DNA of 51,819 bases from Candidatus Gagatemarchaeum stordalenia (GTDB lineage Archaea > Thermoproteota > Nitrososphaeria > Nitrososphaerales > Gagatemarchaeaceae). Within the stretch, counting starts at the first letter, position 1; every line of letters begins with the position of its first letter. The notes under the pieces are model-generated. The model was not told where the DNA came from. It was given only the letters and a program-made list of their open reading frames with translations, and made no database searches. Both the position numbers and the translations under genes were made by a program. Positions 20,762 through 29,036 of this stretch are shown here, piece after piece. The stretch lies in NCBI GenBank assembly GCA_003164815.1, contig PLUF01000100.1:1-51819 (forward strand), given 5' to 3'.

Positions 20762-21652
20762 TCAGACGGTTATTCCGGTCTCTGCCCTGATCACGTAGCC
20801 GAACAGGTACAGAGCCACTGTCACGGCGAGGAGTATTCCCAGGAGTTCGACGTAGTCACGCAGGAAGGGCTTCATCGATATGACGGAGCTGTAGTAGGAG
20901 GCGAACGTGACTATCACCACGGCGAGGGTGAGGGAAAGGCCGATGGCGTTAATCTGGCTCGACGTCAGGAAGTAGGGGGTGGCGAGTATGAGCGCGGTGA
21001 GGAAGTACGAGACGCCCGTGTAGGCCGCAGACAGCTTCGCCGACCCCTTGAAGCCCTGCTTTGCCTGCGCGTAGGCGGCCGAGGCCATGGCGAGAGAGGC
21101 CGCACCCCCGGCGATGATTCCAGCGAGGCCCGCTATCTCGGTCTTGTTGTAGATCCCGAGCGATCCTGCGTGGATCCCGGTTATCTCGACGAGCGCGTCG
21201 GCGAGTCCGAGCACCACGAACGAGATGTACCGGATTGTGGAGCTCTCGATCCCGCTGCTAAGGTCGCTCTCGTGCTTCTCCTCGTCTGCGAGGACCCCGT
21301 CGAAGGCCGCCTTGTCCTCGGGAGGCACAAGGTGCGCGACCGCCCTGTACCTCTTGAGGGAATCGGCCTCGTGCCTCTCGAGGTACCGTATCGCGAAGGT
21401 CAGACCGAAGATCCGCTTGAAGAAGAGCGCCCTCCGGATCAGGCCCGTGTTCACCTTGGCCTGCACGCCTGGCACGAACTTCTGCCAGAACTCGAGGTGC
21501 CTGCGCTCCATCACCGCCAGCTGCTTGAAGACCTCGACGAACGCCCCGTTGTGGTTGGTCTCCGAGAGCCTTGTGTACAGCGTATAGTCGGTGAGCTCAT
21601 CGTCGATGCCCTCCTTGGCCACTTCGATGAGCGCGGGGTCGACCGCTGCCAT
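20762..21652 (-). CDS. ferritin-like domain fused to VIT1/CCC1 iron-manganese transporter
   Basis: A 296-aa protein. Residues 1-135 are a rubrerythrin/ferritin-like four-helix domain with EDDEL-type first helix, MERRHLEFW (E49, H52) and ADEEKHESDL. Residues about 138-296 are a VIT1/CCC1 membrane domain with five helices starting YISFVVLGLADALVEITGIH. This matches the membrane-bound ferritin (MbfA) type, which exports or stores iron. The ATG at 21652 is favoured over an upstream in-frame start because the family begins here. The direction of transport is from family knowledge. Confidence 0.88.
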   Translation of the reverse strand: MAAVDPALIEVAKEGIDDELTDYTLYTRLSETNHNGAFVEVFKQLAVMERRHLEFWQKFVPGVQAKVNTGLIRRALFFKRIFGLTFAIRYLERHEADSLKRYRAVAHLVPPEDKAAFDGVLADEEKHESDLSSGIESSTIRYISFVVLGLADALVEITGIHAGSLGIYNKTEIAGLAGIIAGGAASLAMASAAYAQAKQGFKGSAKLSAAYTGVSYFLTALILATPYFLTSSQINAIGLSLTLAVVIVTFASYYSSVISMKPFLRDYVELLGILLAVTVALYLFGYVIRAETGITV

Positions 21653-21813
21653 CCTCGGCCTGAAAACCAACCCTCTTTTGAATCTACCCAAACCTGGACG
21701 GGCCGCCGTCCCGCCCCGGAAGGGGCCACAGCACATGAGGATCCGACTTTGCAGTCCTCGTGGTAATGATCCGTTGAATGATTATAAGAGACTGCGAAGA
21801 ATGTCTGTTCGAG

Positions 21814-22062
21814 ATGAAAGCTTACGTCTTCCTGGTTACGAAGGCCGGCACTTCTGAGGAAGTGCTCAAGTATCTGAACAAGGTCGCCAAGGTCAAGGGC
21901 GTCACGCAGGTCGACTCGGTCTACGGCCGGTTCGACGCCATCGTCACGGTCGAGGCCCCAAACATGGAGAGCCTCGGAGACCTGATCTACAGGGTCATAG
22001 AGCACGTCCCCAACGTGATCCACACCGAGACCGCGCTCGCCCTGTCCCACGCCAAGGCGTGA
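21814..22062 (+). CDS. stand-alone Lrp/AsnC ligand-binding (RAM) domain protein
   Basis: An 82-aa protein consisting only of the RAM effector domain of Lrp/AsnC regulators, without the helix-turn-helix. It opens KAYVFLVTKAGTSEEV, contains VTQVDSVYGRFDAIVTVEA, and ends in a helix plus VIHTETALAL. Such single-domain proteins bind amino acids and can modulate full-length Lrp partners. A TGATTATAAG box places the transcript start at this ATG. It is 7 nt before a second RAM gene on the same strand. Confidence 0.85.
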   Translation: MKAYVFLVTKAGTSEEVLKYLNKVAKVKGVTQVDSVYGRFDAIVTVEAPNMESLGDLIYRVIEHVPNVIHTETALALSHAKA

Positions 22063-22069
22063 TCGGTCT

Positions 22070-22465
22070 TTGGCAGTAATAGCCTATGTCCTGCTCCGGA
22101 CGAAGCCGGGGACGTCTCACCAGATAATCGCGTCCAGGAAGATCCCCGGAGTCCAGATGGCGAGCAGCGTCTTCGGGAGGTACGACGCCGTGCTCGTGAT
22201 CTCTGCGAAGGACATGGATGAGCTCTCGAAGACCATGTACGACGTCATCGAGAAGCATCCGAACGTCGAGCACAGCGAGTGCCTCATCTCGATACCCTAT
22301 CCTCCGGAGGAGAAGCCAAAGGCTCCCGCGGAGACCTATTCTGTGATCTCGTTCGCGTGCCCTAGCTGCAACGGGCTCAACAGACAGGGAGCGGCGTACT
22401 GCCGCCTCTGCGGATACGCCTTCGAGACCGCCGAAGACTTCCTGGAAGGCAAGCACGAGCGCTAG
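22070..22465 (+). CDS. RAM-domain protein with C-terminal zinc ribbon
   Basis: A 131-aa protein: residues 1-80 are a RAM domain (AVIAYVLLRTKPGTSHQI, MASSVFGRYDAVLVISA), and residues about 95-115 form a zinc ribbon CPSCNGLNRQGAAYCRLC. The fusion suggests nucleic-acid or protein contact dependent on an amino-acid signal. It starts with TTG 7 nt after the first RAM gene, so the two probably form one unit and may hetero-oligomerise. Zinc binding is inferred from the CxxC pairs. Confidence 0.82.
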   Translation: MAVIAYVLLRTKPGTSHQIIASRKIPGVQMASSVFGRYDAVLVISAKDMDELSKTMYDVIEKHPNVEHSECLISIPYPPEEKPKAPAETYSVISFACPSCNGLNRQGAAYCRLCGYAFETAEDFLEGKHER

Positions 22466-22629
22466 AATCCTCTGTTCGCCTCGAGGAAGATTCGAACGGA
22501 GCGAAGAGCGGCAGCCATGACGCCCCACGCAAGAGACCGAGCCTTAACTAGGCGTCCGAATGGAAGGGTTACTCTCGTGGGCCTTATAGCAGCCGGTCAG
22601 ATGTATCATCCAGCGGCGTTGGATTTGCC

Positions 22630-23331
22630 TTGACCGTGTACTATACCTCGAACGAGATGAGGAGCAGGATCCCCGGCCTCCTTGCGGCCAACGAGGTCCC
22701 GAACGAGCGGAGGGAGCTCAAGATCGGCGACTACTTCTGCGGCGAGATATCGAGCGAAGGCGCCTACGTCGGGACCCCGGTGGAGAGGAAGGAGATTGGG
22801 GACTATCTCCGCTCCATGAACGACGGGCGGCGCGACGAACAGCTCTACAACATGTCCTACGGATTCCCGCTATCATACATAGTCACGATCGGCGCGGCGT
22901 CGAGGGCGCTCAGGGGGACGAAAGTGACACTGAACGCGTACATCTCCTCGCTGGTGGGGTCGTCGCTGAAGCGAGCCCCCGACGGGCTTGGAGGCCAGGT
23001 GGTGACGGTAAACCTCGAGAGCGACGCCGAGTTCGTGCTCTTCCTGAAGTACCTCGACGAGAAGGTGAAGGAGGGGAGCTTCGCCCGGGTGCCCGTCATG
23101 CAGAAGCGCGCCTCGAAGCCGGAGGAGCTTCTGGTCTACGTGGTCTCGAGCCTTCCGGGAATCGGCGCGAAGACCGCGAACAACCTCCTGTCGCACTTCG
23201 GCTCGGTCCGAGGGGTGATGAACGCCTCGAAGGAGGACCTCATGGAGGTGGACGGAGTCGGTCCGAAGAGGGCGGAGGAGATCCACAGCGTCCTGACGAC
23301 CGCCTACGCGATGAAGGAACTCACGGCCTAG
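22630..23331 (+). CDS. XPF/ERCC4-family structure-specific nuclease
   Basis: A 233-aa short archaeal XPF: an ERCC4 nuclease domain (about 1-145) with the catalytic GTPVERKEIGDYL motif (V-E-R-K at 51-54, Asp58) and MNDGR, followed by a tandem helix-hairpin-helix domain (SLPGIGAKTANNLLSHFGS and VDGVGPKRAEEI, about 165-225). It would cut flaps and branched DNA in repair. There is no helicase domain, as in the short crenarchaeal form that works with PCNA. A CCTTATAG box lies about 42 nt before the TTG start. Confidence 0.92.
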   Translation: MTVYYTSNEMRSRIPGLLAANEVPNERRELKIGDYFCGEISSEGAYVGTPVERKEIGDYLRSMNDGRRDEQLYNMSYGFPLSYIVTIGAASRALRGTKVTLNAYISSLVGSSLKRAPDGLGGQVVTVNLESDAEFVLFLKYLDEKVKEGSFARVPVMQKRASKPEELLVYVVSSLPGIGAKTANNLLSHFGSVRGVMNASKEDLMEVDGVGPKRAEEIHSVLTTAYAMKELTA

Positions 23332-23439
23332 GCAAACGTCGTTGAGCTTGCCGAGCCCGGCCGCGATCGACCTTGGGTTCGACCAACCGTTATTACAGTA
23401 GGCCGAGGCTGGCCTCTGGAGAGCCGTTTGTTCAGGGAC

Positions 23440-24600
23440 ATGGAGAACCGTAGCGCAGTCGCGACTCTCATCGCCGTCCAGTTCGTGTGCGCGATAAACT
23501 GGTACAGCGTCTCCTCTGTCTTCTCGCTCATCGCCGCGGATTTCCACCAGAACGTCTCCGGCCTCGGCCTGGTCACAGCGACCTTCGTCCTCGGAGTGGC
23601 GGCATTCCAGCTCCCTGCAGGGCTGTTCGCGGCGAAGTACGGCCCCAGGAGGGCCCTGCTCCTCGGCACGCTGCTGATCTCGTCTTCGTCGATCCTGATC
23701 GGGCTGGCGGACCAGGTAGTCTTCCTTACGATACTGAGGTTCGTCGAGGGCATCGGCGAGGGGTTCATCTTCGGACCCGGCGTCATCCTGATCATGAGGT
23801 ACTTCAAGAAGGGGTCGGAGGGGCTGGGGATAGGCCTCTTCGGAGGGGCCTTCGACCTGGGCGGAATCGTGGGGATCTCCGGGTGGGCAATTCTGGGCGA
23901 GTTGGTCGGATGGAGGGTAAGCGTGGTCACCGGGGGAGTCCTTGCGCTCGGGGCGTTCGCGATGCTCGTCGTGATGGTCCCCAAGGACCCCGCTGTCGGC
24001 AGCCTCTCGATAAGGTTCTCCGAGCTGAAGGGGATCATCCTGAACAAGTGGTTGCTGATCGTGAGCGCGGGTCTCATCGTCTCGCAGGTCGCCTTCGGGA
24101 TCAACAGCTACTTCATGGTCTACTATCTGGAGGAGAGCCTGAGGACGGGGGTGTACATCGCGGGGGCCATAGGAGGGCTCACGCTCGTGGCCTCCATCGT
24201 CGTCGCGCCGCTCGTCGGGAGGGCGTTCGACAGGAGCCCCAGTCCCAAGATGACGCTAATAATTCTCTGCTTCGCCGCGGCGGGCGGCCTCGCCATCGCT
24301 GCGGTGAACTCGGTCTACGCGGCGCTGATTTCCGGTCTTGTCGTAGGGGTAGCGACCGGCGGGGCTTACGTCTTCGGGGTGGGGATAGGGAGGGCGATCG
24401 GAGGGACGCGGAAGGAGTACGAGGCGCTGGGGATCTCATGGATTAACGGCATAGCCCTCTTCGGCGGTGTCGTGATGCCCCTGGTCTTCTCCGTGCTCGC
24501 GGCGGGGTTCGGGTATCCGCTCGCCTGGGTGCTCGCGGGGGCCTTCCTGGTTCTGGTCACGCTGCCCCTGTTCGCGCTAAGAGCCGAGGCGGGGACCTAG
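23440..24600 (+). CDS. major facilitator superfamily transporter (12 TM)
   Basis: A 386-aa protein with about 12 hydrophobic helices. Motif A-like GLFAAKYGPRRALLLG lies between TM2 and TM3 and the repeat RAFDRSPSPKM between TM8 and TM9. FVEGIGEGFIFGPGVILIMRYF is typical of TM4-5. A TTG 12 nt upstream is in frame and possible. The nearest promoter element is a GTTATTAC about 45-50 nt upstream. Substrate cannot be inferred. Confidence 0.82.
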   Translation: MENRSAVATLIAVQFVCAINWYSVSSVFSLIAADFHQNVSGLGLVTATFVLGVAAFQLPAGLFAAKYGPRRALLLGTLLISSSSILIGLADQVVFLTILRFVEGIGEGFIFGPGVILIMRYFKKGSEGLGIGLFGGAFDLGGIVGISGWAILGELVGWRVSVVTGGVLALGAFAMLVVMVPKDPAVGSLSIRFSELKGIILNKWLLIVSAGLIVSQVAFGINSYFMVYYLEESLRTGVYIAGAIGGLTLVASIVVAPLVGRAFDRSPSPKMTLIILCFAAAGGLAIAAVNSVYAALISGLVVGVATGGAYVFGVGIGRAIGGTRKEYEALGISWINGIALFGGVVMPLVFSVLAAGFGYPLAWVLAGAFLVLVTLPLFALRAEAGT

Positions 24601-24631
24601 CGGGAGGCCGACCCGGCCGAAGGGAAGGTCG

Positions 24632-25078
24632 CTACTTTGGAGCCTTGGTCTTCTCAGAGGGCCTTCCGGCGAGCGCGAGCCTCTCCGCGATCTCGGCGTC
24701 GCTTAGCTCGCTGATCGGTATGCTCTGGAGATACCTGTAGCGTTCCTCGGCCTTGTCAGGTGTGAGATTCTCGGTCTTCTTGGTCGCTTCCGCCTTGAGC
24801 TCCTTCTGGCTCGGGCCCGGGATCGGGCTCGCCCTCTCCTGCTTTGCATCAGGCCTGAGGTATTGGAGCTTCAGCGATTCCACCGCCTCGAGATTCCTCC
24901 CGCTCGTCCACTTCTCGACGGTGCTCCTGAGGCTCACCCACTGCGACGGGTTCATGTTGTCGGGGAACTGGAGCGTCCTGTGCGCCTTGTCGTAGTTCGC
25001 GACCGTGAACCTCTTGTCCTGAAGGTGATCCCGGAGTTCCTCGGCCAGTGCCTCTGATGGCAGCTCAATTTTCCTCAA
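24632..25078 (-). CDS. hypothetical charged protein
   Basis: A 148-aa soluble protein. Residues 1-75 look like a small a/b domain (helix LAEELRDHLQDKRFTV, strand RTLQFPDN, then WVSLRSTVEKWTSG). Residues 76-148 are a Lys/Glu/Pro-rich, probably flexible tail containing ERYRYLQSIPISELSDAEI. No cysteine, no membrane segment and no known motif. Codon use matches its neighbours. Confidence 0.55.
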   Translation of the reverse strand: MRKIELPSEALAEELRDHLQDKRFTVANYDKAHRTLQFPDNMNPSQWVSLRSTVEKWTSGRNLEAVESLKLQYLRPDAKQERASPIPGPSQKELKAEATKKTENLTPDKAEERYRYLQSIPISELSDAEIAERLALAGRPSEKTKAPK

Positions 25079-25164
25079 TGCCTAAACCTGCAGACCATCT
25101 CGACGACTCGTGCTGATATGCTTTCCTTTCTGCCCTCAGAAGGGCGCGGGTACAATCCCGACGG

Positions 25165-25446
25165 TCACAGGAGGACGAAGATCAGGAGGAAGACGAAGAC
25201 GCCACCCCCGACCAGAAGCGCAGCGACGATAGCCCAGTTGATCGACCGAATCCACTTCGGCTTTCTGCCGTAGGACCGGCTGTGGGGTCCGTAGGTGATG
25301 CCCCTGTTGGCGCTCTCGACCTGCGCGGTCCCGGTGGGAACGTAGAGCGACTGCGCCACGTGCTTGTGAGAGGTGCCGCATCGCTTGAGGTGCCTGCCGT
25401 AGTGGCTCTCGGAGATATGCTCGTGGCACCTCGGACAGAGAGGCAC
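25165..25446 (-). CDS. N-terminal zinc finger protein with C-terminal membrane anchor
   Basis: A 93-aa protein. MPLCPRCHEHISESHYGRH followed by LKRCG supplies two Cys pairs/His ligands for one zinc; a basic linker (YGRKPKW) leads to a single C-terminal membrane helix (about 70-92). That makes it tail-anchored with the finger in the cytosol. A GTG start lies 25-30 nt after a CGTATAG box. A 44-aa protein at 34705-34839 shares the SHYGRH finger without the anchor. Function unknown. Confidence 0.7.
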   Translation of the reverse strand: MPLCPRCHEHISESHYGRHLKRCGTSHKHVAQSLYVPTGTAQVESANRGITYGPHSRSYGRKPKWIRSINWAIVAALLVGGGVFVFLLIFVLL

Positions 25447-25558
25447 GTTGGATTATGGAAGGCCCCGACCCTATACGTGTTTCCGAGCATGGGCCGACGA
25501 TGGCCGTTCTTGCGATGGCGGTTGTCCCTGGTGTCGACTTTCCTGCTAGTTCCCCTGC

Positions 25559-26221
25559 TCACGGGGAAGCAGTGCAGAACCTTCCGATGTACTCTCTCGT
25601 CAACCGGGCAGCCCCTTCCAGTGCCAGATCGTCTATCCCAGGAACGCCGCACATCATGAAGAGAACCTCCTTGGTGGCCTCGGTCACCTTGCTCTCGTCA
25701 GAGTCCCTGTACGGGTAGATTGCGATGAGCTTGGCGGACCTCCGGTCCTCGATCACGACCTCGACCCCCGAGAGCGAGTCGGGCGCGGCCATCCCGATGC
25801 CCTGAAACGGCTCGCCACCGACCGACTTTCTCATCACCAGTGCGCCCTCGTTAACCTTCGCCGAGTCGAACGCGGCGATTGCTATCGAGGTCTCCACGGA
25901 GACGAGGTTGTAGGCGTCGACAAGGCTGTTGATCCGCGGCAGATCCCTCCCTCCGAGGATCCTCCTCGTAAGAGCCTCGCCGGCCGGCCGCAGCTTCGTC
26001 GGGTCGATGCCCACCCTCCAGAAGAAGTCGCGGTATGCCCTGAAGATTGGTTGGTTCTTGACATCCTCCAGGGAGGCCGTCCTCTTACGGACCCGTTCCT
26101 GCACCTCTATCTTGAACTTCTCCAGGTCAGGGTCGGATGCCCTCACGGTCAGCCCTGCCAGCTTCAGCTCGACTACCCTCAGCCCGGGAAAGGCTGAGCG
26201 TAGTTCTGGGACTATCTCCAT
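25559..26221 (-). CDS. B3/B4-domain protein (PheRS beta-like editing domain)
   Basis: A 220-aa stand-alone protein with the B3/B4 fold of phenylalanyl-tRNA synthetase beta chain. Diagnostic stretches are FRAYRDFFWRVGIDPTKLRP, RRILGGRDLPRINSLVDAY and NLVSVETSIAIAAFD. Free-standing B3/B4 proteins are proposed to act in tRNA quality control; direct function is unknown. A CATATATG element about 22-27 nt before the ATG supports a leaderless start and lies close to the divergent gene's promoter. Confidence 0.82.
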   Translation of the reverse strand: MEIVPELRSAFPGLRVVELKLAGLTVRASDPDLEKFKIEVQERVRKRTASLEDVKNQPIFRAYRDFFWRVGIDPTKLRPAGEALTRRILGGRDLPRINSLVDAYNLVSVETSIAIAAFDSAKVNEGALVMRKSVGGEPFQGIGMAAPDSLSGVEVVIEDRRSAKLIAIYPYRDSDESKVTEATKEVLFMMCGVPGIDDLALEGAARLTREYIGRFCTASP

Positions 26222-26325
26222 TGCATCGTCTGGGGACTGTCTGGTTCATATATGCTGAGACCGTGTTCAAGGTCAAGCCCTGCTCCTCCAAAACGCATTA
26301 TTACCCGGCTCGGGATTCCGAAGTT

Positions 26326-26895
26326 GTGCCCGCCTCTCTTGCGTATGTCTTCTGGCACTGGCCGCGCCAGGATGTACCCATAGAGGCCTACGAGGCGAAG
26401 ATTGGCTCGTTTCTGAGGTCCCTCAATTCGGCGAAGATGCCCGGGCTCATCGAAGCGTTGAGCTTCCGCGTAGACGCCCTGCCGTGGAGCCCCCAGCGCG
26501 GCAATTTGTACGAGGATTGGTATGTGGTCGAGAGCTTTTCGGCCCTCGGCGCCCTGAACGAGGCCGCGGTCGGCGGAGATTCGCGAGGTCCTCACGATTC
26601 GATCGCCAAGGACTACATGAAGGGGGCGGGAGCGATATTCAAGGAGATCGACGGCTCGCTCCATCTGGGCGAATCCCGCTACGCCACCTGGGTCGAGAAG
26701 CCGATAGGGTCGTCCTATCAATCGTACTATGACGACCTGGCCAGGGTCGTGGGAAGCAGGAGGACCGACCTATGGAGGCGGCAGATGGTGCTGGGCCCCT
26801 CGCCCCAATTCTGCGTTCACAGCGAAGAGGCTCTCGAGGTCCCGGAGAACTTTCGGCCAATCAGGTCGAAGCTACACCGCATAGGGTCAGACTAA
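26326..26895 (+). CDS. hypothetical soluble protein
   Basis: A 189-aa protein rich in aromatic residues (SLAYVFWHWPRQDVP, YEDWYVVESF, RTDLWRRQMVLGPSPQF). The layout of strand, helix and W/Y-rich strands suggests a dimeric a/b-barrel type fold, by eye only. The longer in-frame ORF upstream runs antisense to the B3/B4 gene and is rejected. The GTG used lies 25-30 nt after a GCATTATTACC box, fitting a leaderless transcript. Confidence 0.6.
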   Translation: MPASLAYVFWHWPRQDVPIEAYEAKIGSFLRSLNSAKMPGLIEALSFRVDALPWSPQRGNLYEDWYVVESFSALGALNEAAVGGDSRGPHDSIAKDYMKGAGAIFKEIDGSLHLGESRYATWVEKPIGSSYQSYYDDLARVVGSRRTDLWRRQMVLGPSPQFCVHSEEALEVPENFRPIRSKLHRIGSD

Positions 26896-27001
26896 CATCT
26901 TGGGTCGAAGGCTGGCGTGCGTCGGGATCTCGCGAGACTGAGCGAGCAACTTCGATTAATATATCATTATTGTTATATACCGTGCGTGCTATACAATAGC
27001 C

Positions 27002-27412
27002 ATGGAGGCAAGAATAACTCAGTTAACGATCGTTGTGAAGAACCAAGAGGCCGCGCTGGAGTTCTACACCAAGAAGGTCGGATTCGAGAAGAGGACCGAC
27101 TACACTCCTCCGGGCGGCAACAGATGGGTCACGGTCGGCCCCAAAGGGGAGGACGTCGAGCTGGCGCTATTCCAGGCCGGGACGAACGACGCCAACGGCT
27201 GGTCGAGCCGCTGGCAGGCCGGGAACAACCCTCCGATCGTCCTCCGCGTCGATGACTGCCGGAAGGCGTTCGCCGAACTGAAGTCCAAAGGTGTGGAGTT
27301 CAAACAAGCCCAGCCCGATGAATACGCTTGGGGGATCTCCGCCACCTTCTCGGATCCGGACGGGAACCTCTTCTCGATGAACCAGCCTCCGGCGGCAAAA
27401 TCCTGGTCCTAG
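27002..27412 (+). CDS. VOC-superfamily glyoxalase/dioxygenase-like protein
   Basis: A 136-aa member of the vicinal-oxygen-chelate superfamily: two bab-bb modules, LEFYTKKVGFEKRTDY in the first, and ISATFSDPDGNLFSMNQ closing the second, with the usual DPDGN turn. Family members bind metals or drugs or act as glyoxalases. A strongly AT-rich promoter (ATTAATATATCATTATTGTTATATA) about 20-50 nt upstream suggests high expression. The ArsR regulator starts 4 nt after its stop, so they are co-transcribed. Confidence 0.85.
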   Translation: MEARITQLTIVVKNQEAALEFYTKKVGFEKRTDYTPPGGNRWVTVGPKGEDVELALFQAGTNDANGWSSRWQAGNNPPIVLRVDDCRKAFAELKSKGVEFKQAQPDEYAWGISATFSDPDGNLFSMNQPPAAKSWS

Positions 27413-27415
27413 GCG

Positions 27416-27781
27416 GTGTCGCAAGCAGTCGAAGCGCGGAATAACGACGTCTTCACGGCGGTCTCGAACCCCACACGCCGCCGGATACTCGACCTTCTGA
27501 AGGACGGAGATCGCCCAGCGGGAGAGTTGGTCGCGGCCTTCCCCGCCCTCCCGCAGCCGGATATCTCACGACATCTGAGGGTCCTCCGCGAGGCCGGGCT
27601 CGTCAACATGTCGCCGAAGGCCCAGCAGCGAATCTACTCCCTTCGGCCCTCCAAGCTCCGCGAGCTGGACGAATGGGTCTCGCTCTACCGCGAGTTCTGG
27701 TCTGGCCGTCTCGACACTCTCGAAGCACATCTCGACCAGACCTACGACGGTCGTGTCAAACGTCGTGGTGAGCGGGAATGA
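27416..27781 (+). CDS. ArsR-family winged-helix regulator
   Basis: A 121-aa transcription factor with the ArsR-type winged helix: VFTAVSNPTRRRILDLLKDG, the recognition helix QPDISRHLRVLREAGLV, and the wing QQRIYSLRP. Metal-binding Cys pairs are absent, so it belongs to the metal-independent subgroup that is often paired with VOC or START-like genes. GTG start directly after the VOC gene. Likely regulates its own operon, by analogy. Confidence 0.9.
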   Translation: MSQAVEARNNDVFTAVSNPTRRRILDLLKDGDRPAGELVAAFPALPQPDISRHLRVLREAGLVNMSPKAQQRIYSLRPSKLRELDEWVSLYREFWSGRLDTLEAHLDQTYDGRVKRRGERE

Positions 27782-27830
27782 CGCCCCGGGACGCTGCCGG
27801 CGAGACCGGAGGTCTCGAATTCCGGGATGA

Positions 27831-29030
27831 CTACCTAGTCATCTGTCGCCTGAACACGGGGACGGCTATCGCGGTCAGTACAGCTCCGAAGGCGATCAGG
27901 ACGACCAGATCCGTGGTGATGTCCGGAATCCCGGCACCCAGCACCATGACCTTCCTCAGGGCGTCCGACGCGTAGGTGAGCGGGAGCACCTTCGATATGT
28001 CCTGCATATACCAGGGCATCTGCTGTATCGGGAAGAACACCCCGCTCAGGAACATCATGGGGAACATCAGCGTGGTCATCAGCATAGTCGCCGTCTGCTG
28101 GTCCTTCGCGAACGAGGTCAGCACTATCCCCAAACCGACGAAGCTGAACACCCCGAGCAGGAGCAACCCGAAGACAAGCAGGATGCTCCCGTGTATCGTC
28201 ACGCCAAACAGCAGGACGGCCAGCACTAGTATTATCGCGCCCTGGAGCATGCCCCTGACCGTCTGGCTCAGCGTCTTGCCGAGGATGATGGACAGCCTGT
28301 TGATGGGAGCCACCATCATCCCGTCCATGGTGCCGATCTCCTTTTCCTGTGATATGGCGCCGGGCAGCCCCGTCATGACGCTCATCATGACAACCATGGC
28401 CATTATGCCGGGCGCAAGGAAGTCAAAGTAGTTCGAGGTGCCCGGAACGACGCCCTGAGTCTGGACCTTGTACGGCTGCACCACCGCCAGGGAGTCGCTC
28501 TCGTTGACCGCCGGGCTGAGCGCCTGGACATTCTGCTGGGCTAGCGAGGTGCCCATCTCGCTGAACACCCCGGACAACAAGGTCTCCATGGTCGCCGATA
28601 TCTGAGGGTTGGACTGGTCAGTCATGATTATCAGCGTCCCCTGCTTTCCGGTCAGGAGGCTAGCCGAGAAATTGCTCGGGATGATTATCGCGCCTTCGAG
28701 GTTCCCGCTCTGAATCGAGGTCTTGACGTCCGAGACGCTCGCCTCCGATGAGAGTTTCATCATGCCGGTCTTGCTGTTTATCTCGTCCAAGACAGCGATG
28801 AAGGTCTGGCTTCCGACCGTCGAGTTGTGGTATCCCGCGTCCAGGTCGACGACTGCGACGGGCAGGTTGCTGGCCGAACTGCCGCTCGTGGGGTAGATGA
28901 AGCCGACCAGCGCTAGCATGAACAGGGGCATCACAATGAGCAGGACCAGACCGAACCTGTTCCTCTTGAGCTCCGTCAGGTCCTTCCAAGCGATTCTGAG
29001 GCTGTGAGAGAGCAGAGACCTGGCACCCAT
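27831..29030 (-). CDS. ABC-2 type export permease
   Basis: A 399-aa permease: one N-terminal helix (about 24-45), a large extracytoplasmic domain (about 46-215), and five C-terminal helices with the ABC-2 signature ISQEKEIGTMDGMMVAPI after the first of them. This is the YhaP/DrrB-like layout for exporting drugs, lipids or peptides. It starts 6 nt after the ATPase gene, forming padR-ATPase-permease. Substrate unknown. Confidence 0.9.
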   Translation of the reverse strand: MGARSLLSHSLRIAWKDLTELKRNRFGLVLLIVMPLFMLALVGFIYPTSGSSASNLPVAVVDLDAGYHNSTVGSQTFIAVLDEINSKTGMMKLSSEASVSDVKTSIQSGNLEGAIIIPSNFSASLLTGKQGTLIIMTDQSNPQISATMETLLSGVFSEMGTSLAQQNVQALSPAVNESDSLAVVQPYKVQTQGVVPGTSNYFDFLAPGIMAMVVMMSVMTGLPGAISQEKEIGTMDGMMVAPINRLSIILGKTLSQTVRGMLQGAIILVLAVLLFGVTIHGSILLVFGLLLLGVFSFVGLGIVLTSFAKDQQTATMLMTTLMFPMMFLSGVFFPIQQMPWYMQDISKVLPLTYASDALRKVMVLGAGIPDITTDLVVLIAFGAVLTAIAVPVFRRQMTR

Positions 29031-29036
29031 CCAGCT

